64,000 nt of DNA from Haberlea rhodopensis (Eukaryota; Streptophyta; Magnoliopsida; Lamiales; Gesneriaceae). Below, one piece after another: positions 41,757-51,794 of the stretch. Location of the stretch: contig CAJQUN010000008.1 of assembly GCA_907163345.1 (NCBI GenBank), positions 12,091,191-12,155,190 on the forward strand, read 5' to 3'. Below the pieces are notes generated by a model, which saw only the letters and a program-made list of their open reading frames with translations, did not search any database and was not told where the DNA came from. Positions within the stretch are counted from its first letter, which is position 1. Every line of letters starts with the position of its first letter. Both the position numbers and the translations under genes were made by a program.

Positions 41757-44137
41757 GTAGATGTTATTGGTGTTCTTTAAGCTTTACTTAGAATATGGTT
41801 TTCATTTGGATTTTGAAAACACTTTTATAACTGTGATTGATTGAATTTGATTTAAGTGTTGTGCTTGAACAAGTCTGGTTTCCTTTGTTCATTTGGTAAT
41901 GGAATTTTCAGGATTTATCAAGATCCAAATTTGATCGGTAATTGTTCCTTGGTAGATAAGCTTTATAACTGAACATCGTTGACTGAAATGACAATGAAAG
42001 TATGCATGAAAATAATTATGGCATTGAAAACAATTAACTATTAAGAAGCCACAAACATTAAACTACAGTTTATATCCTGAATTGAGTTCTAAGTAAAGCA
42101 GTGACTAGAATCACATAAGAGAGACAAGCAAGAACCTAGCATTTGGTACTTGCATGTCTAGGACTGCCTAGCTAAATTTGGCCTTATAATTCTAATGAAA
42201 CAAAACTGGATTTAAAAAATCGCCATATGTTTCTTAGCTGGATACTTAGAAAAGTGGATGGGCTTTAAGTTTTATAATCCATCGAGTAGATTATTTTCGA
42301 AATGAGAAATGCCAATGTATCGAGGATGTTGACTTTAGTGGGAGGAGTAAATATGGAAAGTCAACTCTAAGGGGGAATATATTAATGTTAAACATGTTCG
42401 GGTATCCATTCCTATTTTGGTTTAGATGCTAATCCGGAGAACCAACAACTTGTTGACACACCTAATTTTCTACATGCTCATGACGAGCAATTATCTCAAC
42501 ACACAATTTCGGATGACCATGGTGTATCTCGAAGTGAGTTTGACATGGGTTTGAAAGATGATCCGACATCATTTAGTCAAGTCAAATAATGTTCGAATAC
42601 TGAAAAGTGGATTGAAGTCATAAAGAATGAGGTGAAACCTATTGAGGACAATGACCTTTGGATCCAGTCAAGTTGCCTAAAAGTATGAAACCTATTGGTT
42701 GTAAATGTGTGGTTATGACCAAAAGGGCTTCAAAAGGCAATGTTGAAAAGGTATAAAGCACGCCTAATCGCTAAAGATTTCATTCAAAATTATGGCAATG
42801 ATTATAAAGGGACCTTCTCGATGGTTTTGATGAATGACTCTTTTAGAATCATATGACACTTAGCTCATTATGATTTGGAGTTGCATCAAATGGACGTTAC
42901 TACAATTTTTCTTAATAGTGACATTGTTGAAACAATATACATTGTGCAACCGGAGAACCTTGAATCCAAAGATTCAAAGCAATACAATCTAAAGAAGTCC
43001 ATTTATGGTTTAATGTTGGTATCCCATCAATAGTATCATAAATTTGATAAGGTGATAATCAACACCGTTGATCAGTGCATATATATCAAGTTCAGGGGGA
43101 GCACATTTTTTATTCTGGTGCTTTATGTAAATGTCATTTTACTAGCAATGATATAGTCATGTATCGATAACGTGCGAAGTTGATATGACATGAGTGGTTA
43201 TGCACCAGAAGATATGGTTGTTGCTAAGAGTAACAAATTCAGTTTGTCTAATGTACGCACAAAGTTGTACGCGTCTTGATATTGCGTACAATGTTGAAAT
43301 GTTGGATAGATATTAAGAAACCCGATATTCGAATATTAAGCTGGTTATGCAGTATCTAAAAAGAACTAAGGATTTATGCTCTGAATAAATATGCGATTTT
43401 TTATCCCTGAGCATGATCCCGGGTTTGAGAAACCATTGAGGATCAATTGTGATAATAAATCCGCCGAGTTATATTTAAATGACAACTAAAACTTGTCGAA
43501 GTCTAACCATTTTGAAATGAAGTTTCTGGTTGTGAAAGAAAAATGTCAGAGTAGTCATGTATGATTGAGCATGTTAGCACAAACTCGATAATTACGAATC
43601 TGTTTGCCAAGGGTTTGCCACCCAAGGTGTTTTATGGGCATGTGACACACATGAGTGTTGTCCATATAGATAATATGTCTGTATAGTGAGAGTTTGTATT
43701 CAGTTTGAGTATTGGCTCATTTGACATGATTAAAGTTTATGTACAGACTAAGGACTAATGTTCGATTACTCTTAAATAAAGTGATGACTTTCATTGCGGT
43801 TTAGCATTCTGTTTGCGGTTTAGCATTGGGTTTAAATTCTGTTATGTGACTCCTTTGAGTCATTAGGATGACCAGTTGGAATCGGCAAGTTTAGATCACA
43901 TTACATGAAATTTTCATGCTACACATCCATACTTGATCTATGTCGTTTGGTTATATGGATATACGTGACCATTGATGGATCTAGTTACGACAAATGTAAT
44001 AAAGGTCGCTTTGATCCTATATTTGTATATTGGTGGACTAGATTATTCGGGAAGCTTTCGATAATAATAGCAAAAGTTTGAGCTCATAGAGTTCTACACA
44101 ATTTTATAAGGTAGCATATGTGGCCCAAGTGGAAGAT
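41757..44137 (+). pseudogene. E1 pol remnant: integrase end, reverse transcriptase, RNase H
   Basis: 41757-42190 shows nothing recognisable. From 42200, FKFYNPSSRLFF and FGYPFLFWF-type traces fit the integrase tail. Then RT: YKARLIAK, ELHQMDVTT, FLNSDIVETIYIVQPEN and KKSIYGLM (42750-43020). RNase H traces follow: INCDNKSAELYLNDN near 43450 and LPPKVFYGHVTHMSV near 43620. Stops are frequent in all frames. 43690-44137 is the non-coding 3' region. It resembles the copia RT of E7 only generally. Confidence 0.7.
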
Positions 44138-44571
44138 TCTTGGAATGTAATCAATTATGTGTTGTTGCTATCTTAAGATTCAACCCAAATAAAATGATCA
44201 GAATCAAGTTAATAAAGTTGGGCTACAATCATCTTACTATATGGATCTTCAATGTATAGAGACAAGTGGACTTTTCTATTTGATTGATGGACTCAAACAG
44301 AAGCCACAATATATAAATAATGGGTCATGGTCTCCAGATCACACGATTTAGTCATTCTAACTGTATCCCGATAATGGTTAGAGAGCGTGAGAGAATATTA
44401 AATCTCAAGGCTAATCATAAATATCTGGAAGATCATTGTACTTAGATCTGCAGGAATATCAACTATTATGGGTTCATGTATGCTTCCGCATATTCATCTA
44501 TATTTTTTAATGATTTAGCATGAGATTCTAGGATTAAGACAATAGTTTTCATCTATAAGGTTACTCCAACA
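44138..44571 (+). repeat. E1 3' LTR
   Basis: Aligns with 11785-12250 and ends TTACTCCAACA. The first bases are altered (TCTTGG for TGTTGG). TCAAC follows at 44572-44576, matching the left target site. Confidence 0.85.
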
Positions 44572-44975
44572 TCAACTTACATTTATTTAGTAAGTGGGTA
44601 GTATCATTTATTGTATATTGGTTGAAAAGTTCGCCACATTCATCAAAGTCCCAAGATTTTTATTCCATGGGATAGTCTTTTTTTTTTATTTTTTTGCTTA
44701 ATATTGAACTTTTAAGAAAAAAAAATTAATTCAAATTACAAACTTTTATTTCATAAGAAAGAGGGCTTTCAACAATTATATTGAGACTATTTATTTAAAT
44801 TAACAGCTATATTGTATATCTATAATATTAATTAAAATTTATTATTGTCATTTGCCTATTTTTTCAAGAAAGACTTGATTTTATGTACAAGTTACATGGA
44901 TTTTGTAAGTAGTATGTGTGGAAAGAGGTTAGCTACTAATAGTTTTACAACAAATATTCAATAAGATATAGAAAT
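44572..44975. other. AT-rich intergenic sequence
   Basis: No ORF, no repeat structure; contains a poly-T run (44680-44693) and A-runs. Nothing recognised beyond the E1 target duplication at its start. Confidence 0.6.
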
Positions 44976-45834
44976 ACTGATGACAATGGGGTGGGTCTGT
45001 GACAGGTTTGGCCAAACTCGGGACCTACCCTGTTAAAAAAAAGGTTGGCCCCGCCTCGCTTGATTTTTAATTTTTTTATTAGCTATAAATAAATTTTGAA
45101 GCACAAAAATGAGTTTCGTTATTGAATTTCATGTTTTCATTATTTCTCAAGTAAATATATTTATAATAAGGCTTGTAAAACTTTTTTAAACTACAAGATC
45201 TTTATCTTCTCTCTTTCCCTTAAAAATATCCATTTAATTTAATATGGAAACATGAGTTTTGATATAACATTAAATAGTACCATGTTTGATTCAGCCAAAA
45301 TAGTGAATATATAATCGATTAACTCTTTACGAAAAAAATTAATATGTAAATTGGGCAGGTCCGGACGGGTTTGGCCAAATACGGGACCTGCCCCGCCCCC
45401 CTTCAAAACCCAATAGAGTGGGTCTAAACTCTGTAGGATCAAGCGTTTATCGCTTTACCAAAAGCTACAGCTGATGGTAACTGTGCAACTCGAATCTTTT
45501 TAAATCGTGCATCAATACAAGTCGATCGATCACACGACAATGACAACTGTTGTACCCCCAGCAATTCACATCTCCAATAATTGCGATCATTGCAACTCAT
45601 GGGAATCAAACACGTGATATTGGCTCTGATACCAGTTATAGGATCAAGCACGTGCCGCTTTACCAAAAGTTATTGCTGATGGTAACGGTGCAACTCAAAT
45701 CTTTTTAAACCATATAATAGCACAAGCACAACCTTTCGATCGATCACACAACAAGAATAATTGTTATACCACAACAAACTCGCTCTGATGGGACGGGTTT
45801 AATTCCGGGTCTAGGAAACCCGTTTGCCATCCCT
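44976..45834. mobile_element. hAT-like non-autonomous element, host of a TRIM
   Basis: Left end ACTGATGACAATGGGGTGGG and right end, reversed, AGGGATGGCAAACGGGTTT are imperfect terminal inverted repeats. Both are followed inside by GGGTCTG/GGGACCTACCC and CGGGTTT/GGGTCTAGG motifs typical of plant hAT-type MITEs. TTTGGCCAAACTCGGGACCT (45010) and TTTGGCCAAATACGGGACCT (45372) are an internal repeat. No transposase and no clear 8-bp duplication were seen. Confidence 0.5.
45432..45776 (-). mobile_element. TRIM element (345 bp)
   Basis: Flanked by AACTC (45427-45431 and 45777-45781). Two ~125-140-bp terminal repeats: 45432-45554 and 45637-45776, sharing TAGGATCAAGC, GCTTTACCAAAAG, GCTGATGGTAAC, ATCTTTTTAAA and TCGATCGATCACAC. 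Between them on the minus strand: PBS TGGTATCAGAGCC (45622-45634), about 75 bp of interior, and a GGGGG polypurine run (45555-45559). No coding capacity. It is nested in the hAT-like element. Confidence 0.85.
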
Positions 45835-46679
45835 AAATTATTAGAATGAAGAAAACCTCGATTGCAATTTATGAGTTATAAATAGTGGTGCCATGTAAAA
45901 ATACAAATACTACAAGAAACAAGATATTTTATTAGTCAATCTAACATTTTGATAGCTCTCACATCAGCAACAATTATTGTTTCCCAAGAATTACATCATA
46001 ATAATTACACTTACATATAACTCATGAGAATAGAAAGAATACATGATCTTGATTCTGATACCAATTATAGAATCAAGCGCTTACAGGTTTATCACAAGTT
46101 ACAGCTGATAATATAGTGTAACTCTAATCTTTTAAACCATACAGTAGCCAAACGTGGAAATAATTGCTCCCCAATAGATGCTATTAATATTAGCAACCGA
46201 TGTGCATTATTAATTTAAGGGTAGATTATTTCAAATAGTAGTACTTGGATTACACGATAAAACTATGTACATACACTATAACTTTTATGATGCAAGATGG
46301 TCTAAGTGAAGACATCCAGAGGCACTTGGTAAAGCCAAATCACCATATCAAATAGTAAAATTTTAGATCATTTTGGTATAATAATACGTAAAAATGATTG
46401 GTATCTAAGAAATAAGAACAATTACTCTGTTTGATGCATTAGACATTTTGATTTCACAAATATACAAACTAATAGAACAAAAATATGTTACGTGCCAATT
46501 GTTGGTAGTTGATATGTGTCATTGGAGTTACAAGTTTTTCAAACTAAAAGTCCTTGAATAAACGTCTTCTCAAAAAAATCGTGTTTTGTTGTGCTTTTAT
46601 AATTTAAAAAGCCACAAATGTATCTTCTCGTGCTTCGGATTCAGTGTTGTGGGGAAAAAAATTGTAATGTAATTCAAAT
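45835..46679. other. Intergenic sequence with a second, degraded TRIM-like LTR
   Basis: CTGATACCAATTATAGAATCAAGCGC (46053-46078) followed by ACAGCTGATAATATAG and ACTCTAATCTTTTAAACCAT repeats the PBS-plus-LTR start of the TRIM at 45432-45776 with many changes. Its other end is not visible. The rest (45835-45950, 46180-46679) is AT-rich without features; the small minus frame at 46604-46822 has no domain. Confidence 0.45.
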
Positions 46680-47360
46680 TGTTCGGAAATATAACAGTAA
46701 ATCAAATATCGAATCGGATTATCAATATACCTGATTATATCTGTTTGCAGAGGAATAATTATCCAAGATTTTTGCGCTCGTCTACAAGCATCCGAAACCT
46801 CTTTTTTTAGCAGGTTGGTCAATTACTATCATAGCAATTTACTTTATGTCCACGCTTTAAACCCTCGGATCGTGGTGATGTTCCAAGAGGTACGTACTCA
46901 AAATAGAGAGATATTCTTGTGTATTGTTGTGTATCAAATTTGGAGACGGGCATCCCATTTATAAGGCATCTCATGTTGTAGAGATCAATTCTTCATGAAA
47001 CACGTTCATGCCTTATGTAGCCACATCTGCCTCCAGAATTTGTGCATACTAATATAGGTGACGAGACACGTACAAGTTCTGAGACACGTTTCTAGACACG
47101 TCTCGTGCAAGACGTGTTACGTCAACTCGGTAGCTATACACATGCATGCATATGTGGTCTTGTCAATCCGACCCATTTACTTACATCTCTCACTCATGCA
47201 TGTGAATCAGTATGCACATCATATCTCTATTGTTTCTTGTTTCACGTCTCCTCTTTCATACAGGAAATAAAGCGTACAACCAAGCGAGAAGAAATAATGA
47301 GGAGAATTATATTAAGTCATCACCAAACGTACATAATCCTTAAACCTCAATAACTCACAT
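46680..47360 (-). repeat. E7 3' LTR (right boundary approximate)
   Basis: The first ~505 bp align with 57110-57579 (AATATCGAATCGGATTATC, CCGAAACCTCTTTTTTTAGC, GAGACACGTACAAGTTCTGA). Left border TGTTCGG. On the minus strand GTTTGGGGTATA just beyond 47360 could be the polypurine tract, giving an LTR start TGTGAGTTATTGAGG. This boundary is inferred. Confidence 0.55.
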
Positions 47361-47887
47361 ATACCCCAAACTAATGGTCGCATCAAGTCAAACATCGTTG
47401 ATCCCTCATAACATATCATAGAGCATGCTTGACTCCACATTTATGTATCTATGCTCATGACTATGTCAAAAACAAATTTCAACTTAGTTGGCCGGCCTAT
47501 GAGCCATAGAACATAAGGATGCGTTATCAACTTAGTTCTTCCTCGGCCACTCATGCCAATTAGCTTGGTCTTGATAGCTTTCCTAGACATGCTCCGACAG
47601 ACCACATCAATCATGGCCATTTGATACGTGCTAAAGTAGTATCATCAAGCTTACACCTCATGACATGGTCCAGAGTCCCAAACGGTACAAAAGAACAAAA
47701 GTCCTCACACAGTGACGAAGCAGGAATCCATGTTGTCACTCCACTTCGTGGTCGTACTTATTGAGCACATATAGTATGTATACATGCTATGATGGAGCTC
47801 CCACTCAATTTGGGCATATCACGCTCTAAACAACATACAAATCTGACTCCAGTGGCTACAAAAAGCTACTGACCTGCGCATTGCGAG
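47361..47887 (-). other. E7 3' untranslated region
   Basis: No ORF. It continues after the MITE at 48757-49090 without features; together these are the non-coding part between RNase H and the LTR. Confidence 0.45.
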
Positions 47888-48748
47888 TAGGGGTGGGAAA
47901 ATAATTTTGGGTATCGGGTAACCGACCAGACCCGATCGGGTCGGGTTTTTTTTAAAAAATAGGATACTTGTCGGGTTCCTTTCTGAGAACCCGACCAATA
48001 TTTCACTCAGCCCATTAGTCTATTTAGTAATATCCGAAACCCACAACTCTGAAACCCAATTCAAAAGTTCAAATCCCTATCAAATTAATCCCTAATCTCA
48101 CTTCTCTCACCACTTCTCTTCTCAGGCAAGCCACGTCTCCTCTCTCAGTCTCCACCTCAGTCACGCCGTCTGCGACTCCGCGCTATCACTTACTCCTCCA
48201 CGTCTCCTCCCTCAAGCTTCCCACTCATGCTGTGACGGAGGCCGCAACTTCTCATTTCTCACAATAATCACTCACGCAGCCACCATCACAGCTCCTCAAC
48301 GTCGCACTCCACAGCCCACCCTCGCCTCATCATCCTCAGCTTCTCACTTGTCGCCAACTGCAAGCGTAGAGGCACAGACAACAGATCAACGTAAGGTAAT
48401 GAAGATTAATCTTTTTTTTCTTTTCTTAAGTATTGTGAAATGTGGTGGAGTTTTAGAACATTTGGTTGAATTTTTGTTGGAGTTTTAAAAATTTTTGCTA
48501 CTGGAATTTTTGCATAATAAATACAGGAGTTTTAGAACAATTTGGTTGAGTTTTTGTTTGTCTGATCATGTCGAAGCTACTGGAATTTTTGCATTTGGTT
48601 GCTGGAATTCACGCAAAAAAATCGGGTACCCGACAGTTGGGTTTTCAAAAAAAAATCGGATTCGGGTATTGAAAACACTTCCAGAAATTTTGGGTTACCC
48701 GACATTCTGGTACCCAAACCCGAGAACCCGACCAGCCGTCCACCCCTA
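47888..48748. mobile_element. hAT-type MITE, 861 bp
   Basis: Ends TAGGGGTGGG and CCACCCCTA are inverted. Subterminal GGGTATCGGGTAACCGACC on the left and GGTTACCCGAC...CCCGAGAACCCGACC on the right are the repeated CGGGT/ACCCG motifs common in plant hAT elements. An 8-bp duplication ATTGCGAG / ATTGTGAG (47880-47887, 48749-48756) differs by one base. The middle (48100-48400) is C/T-rich and codes for nothing; the frame at 48495-48749 runs through the terminal repeat and is not a gene. Confidence 0.85.
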
Positions 48749-49090
48749 ATTGTGAGTTAACATCTACCAGCAATCCGCACATTTGGCTATAAACAGACTT
48801 TTATGGAGGTTGGACATACTCCATAATTGATCTAATCAGATCTCATCTTAGCCTCTATGCTAAGGCGACTATATTATCATTTCAACATTTCTCGCTCTTC
48901 CAAACGTGAAGGAATCATATCATACATGATTTTTAAGTCTCATCCTGCTCGTTATCAAAACGCCAGGGTGATTGCCCGTATGAGTGGGTCAATCAAAGTC
49001 TGGTGACATTCACATGTGAACATAGTACCTTAACAATAAATAAGAACAAACAACTCTTATTAATAAATTGTTCTACAGGCAAAGAGTAAC

Positions 49091-50600
49091 TTACTCAAAT
49101 CCTACTAAGTACATAGCACTAACATGTCGTAGAAACAAATCTCTACGTAAAGGCTTGGTGAATGGATCATCGATCATATCACTAGTAGGAATAGACCTTA
49201 GAATCACATGTCCTTGTGCAATATTATCTCTAATAAAGTGATATATGGTGTCAATATGCTTTGTTCTCCCATGATACTTGGGATCTTTTTGTATATGCCA
49301 AAGCTGTCGTGTTATCACAATAGATGCCAACAACATCATCTACATGCGCAGAAACTCGCAAACTTTGGATAAATCTTCTTAATCAGATTGCCTCTTGTAA
49401 TGTTGATGTGCATGCATATATCCTACTTTCATAGTAGATAGAGAGGTGCAAGGATGCTTTTTACAGCACCATGTCATAGTTGCGCCTCCCAACATAAATG
49501 AATATCCTGATGTGGATTTGCGCTCATCTCAATCTGCTGAACCATCAACATCACTGTATCCAACAAGTTTCAAACTATTCCCATGGTAGCACAAAGAGAA
49601 ATTACTTGTTCCTTTTAGATATCTAAGTATCATCTTAACTGCCATCCAATGAGCAAGTCCAGGATTACTCTGATATCTACTCACCATTCCAACAGCAAAG
49701 CACAGGTCTGGTCGAGTACACATCATTGCATACATCAGACTTCCTAGAGTGCTGGCATATGGAATATTAATCATACGTGTCTTTTCTTCATCTGTTTTAG
49801 GGCATAGTACCTTGTGAAGGACACAACTTTTGTCCATGGGAGTGCTAACGGGATTAGCATTATGCATATGAAATTGTTCTAACATCCTTTTGATGTAAGT
49901 CTCTTGAAGACAAGCATAATAGTCTCTTAGAGTGGACTCGGTATATCTTAACACCAAGTATGTATTCAGCTTCTCCCATGTCCTCCATTCAAATATTGAG
50001 GACAACCACCTTTGAGTGGTGACAATCATCTCCATGTCATTTCCAGCCAATAAAATATTGTCCACATAAAGTGAGAGAACTAAAAATTTCTTTTCACTTC
50101 TCTTGATATACACACAATGGTCCTCCTCAACCATCGTAAAGCCTATCGTCCAAATAGCTTGATGAAATCGATGATACCATTGTCTAGACGATTGCTTTAG
50201 ACCATAAATGGAACGTTTGAGCTTGCAAACTTTGCCCTCTTGTCCCTTTTTCTGAAACCTCATGGGTTGATCCATGTAAATTTCTTCATCTAGTTCTCCA
50301 TTGAGAAAAACTGTCTTGACATCCATTTGGAACAGTTCCAGGTCAAGGTGGGGCGCCTATGGCTAAAATGAGGCGGATCGAGGCAAACCGTACCATAGGG
50401 GAGAATGTTTCTTCATAATCAACACCCTCTTTTTGGGTGTACCATTTAGCCACAAGGCAAGCCTTATACTTATCGATCGAACCATCTGCCTTACGTTTGA
50501 ACTTTAGAACCCATTTGTTCCCTATGGTCTTACGCCCATGCAGAAGATCAACCAACTCCCATACATGGTTTTTAGCCATGGAGTCTATCTCATCTTTCGT
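49091..50600 (-). pseudogene. E7 reverse transcriptase and RNase H
   Basis: Frame 50579-50343: MAKNHVWELVDL, NKWVLKFKRKADGSI and YTQKEGVDYEETFSPMVRF. Frame 50326-49529: MDVKTVFLNGELDEEIYM, SIYGLKQSSRQWYHRF, then YVDN at 50068-50057 in place of YVDD, so the second catalytic Asp is lost. It goes on with RYLKGTSNFSLCYHG. RNase H ends in 49339-49091 with RTKHIDTIYHFIRDN and DMIDDPFTKPLRRDLF. Two shifts separate the frames. Confidence 0.85.
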
Positions 50601-51039
50601 AGTAGATTTCTAGTCATTTGCATTTTGTGATGTCACAGCTTCTTGATAATTTACTTGCTCATCAATATCTATAAAAGCACACATGAAAGATTCCCCTTCA
50701 ACATCAAAACGTCATCGGGGAATAATTCCACATTGTTTTTCCGTATTTGTGGATTTTGAGAGTCTTCTTCCAACGGAACACTCCCACTCAATTTATGGTT
50801 GTTCTCGTCTTCTCTATTATTTGTTGGGTAAGGTCATGAAACCTCATCCTTGCTAGAGACTGGTATGTTATCTTGGGGTTCATTCAACTCGTATAGATGA
50901 ATGTTCCCTTTGACTTCACTTATCGTGGGGAAATCATTTTCAATAAAATTCACATCTCGAGACTCACTCTCAGTCATTCCACCATCGGGATGTTCACCGT
51001 ACATCACATAGCCTTTTGAAAAACTGAATATTTTATAAA
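50601..51039 (-). pseudogene. E7 integrase-RT linker, degraded
   Basis: Minus-strand traces such as SVPLEEDSQ and PRDVNFIENDFP fit the acidic linker between integrase and reverse transcriptase of copia polyproteins. No complete frame remains. Confidence 0.45.
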
Positions 51040-51790
51040 AATATATTTTGAAGCACTAGATCCAAGCTTCCAATGTTTGTGAGATGTACTACGAACAAAT
51101 CCCGCCGATCCCTAAGGAAGCAGAGCCTCTAAATTAGGTTTTCTGCCATGCCATAACTCATAGGGAATTGTAACGATTGATTTAGAGGGAACACAATTCA
51201 AAATGTAAGCAACAATCATAATTGCATCTCCCCAGAAAGATATTGGAAGATTTACTTGCGCCATCATTGATCTGGCCATATCCAGAAGTGTTCGATTTCA
51301 TCTCTCTGCAACCCCATTTTGTTGTGAAGTGTACAGAATCATTAATTATTTTATAATTCCTTTTTCCTCACATAATTGTCTAAACTGACAAGACAAGTAT
51401 TCTCGCCCTCTATCGGTAAATAGAATTTTAAGTTTCTTTTCTTTTTGATTCTCAACCTCTGTCAAGAATCACTTGAAATTGTCAAGCGCTTCTGACCAAT
51501 GAGATAATAGATATACTGATCCATAGCGTGAATAATCATCAAAAAAGTGAGAAAATAGAATGCACCGTGACGTGCCCTCACATTCATGGGTCGCAGATGT
51601 CTGAGTGGATTATCTCTAAGGGGTGAGTGGCTCTTTCCCCCTTTCCAAAAGGTTTTCGACTGGCTTTTCCAGCCAATATGGTTTGCACACTGGGAGATTG
51701 ACTTTAGCGAGGTTGCCTAAAAGTCCTACTCAAGCTAACCTATTCATTCTCTCTTGAGCGATATGCCCCAATCTTGCATGCCATTTAACA
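51040..51790 (-). pseudogene. E7 integrase core, degraded
   Basis: Minus-strand frames give FFDDYSRYGSVYLLSH, LFTDRGREYLS, TSQQNGVAERNRTLLDMARS and ISFWGDAIMIVAYILN, the copia D-D-E core with both Asp residues visible. Internal stops occur (after NFK and near GIIK). Amino-terminal residues up to 51790 include a GKSSRKPFGKGKEPLTP-like pre-core piece; the zinc finger is only partly present. Confidence 0.7.
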
Positions 51791-51794
51791 TATC

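Larger units (their letters stand above)
11785..44571 (+). mobile_element. E1: old Ty1/copia element hosting the nest
   Basis: LTRs at 11785-12250 and 44138-44571 are related over their length and end in CCAACA. A 5-bp duplication TCAAC flanks the whole span (11780-11784 and 44572-44576). A primer-binding site follows the left LTR, and decayed copia pol precedes the right LTR. E2 is inserted in its interior, and gag plus the first half of pol are missing. The LTRs have diverged clearly and pol is full of stops, so E1 is the oldest layer here. Confidence 0.85.
46680..51794 (-). mobile_element. E7: third Ty1/copia element, 5' part lost
   Basis: On the minus strand: integrase core (51040-51790), RT (49529-50600), RNase H (49091-49520), then a probable 3' LTR at 46680-47360. 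The 5' side stops at 51794, where E6 begins. A hAT-type MITE sits at 47888-48748. The protein motifs differ from E0/E2 and E1, so it is a separate copia lineage, not resolved here. Another copy of its LTR lies at 57110-57579. Confidence 0.75.

Noticed and set aside
44976..45834. An 8-bp target duplication for the hAT-like element
   Set aside because: Flanks (around ATAGAAAT and AAATTATT) do not match convincingly; the assignment rests on the terminal motifs alone.
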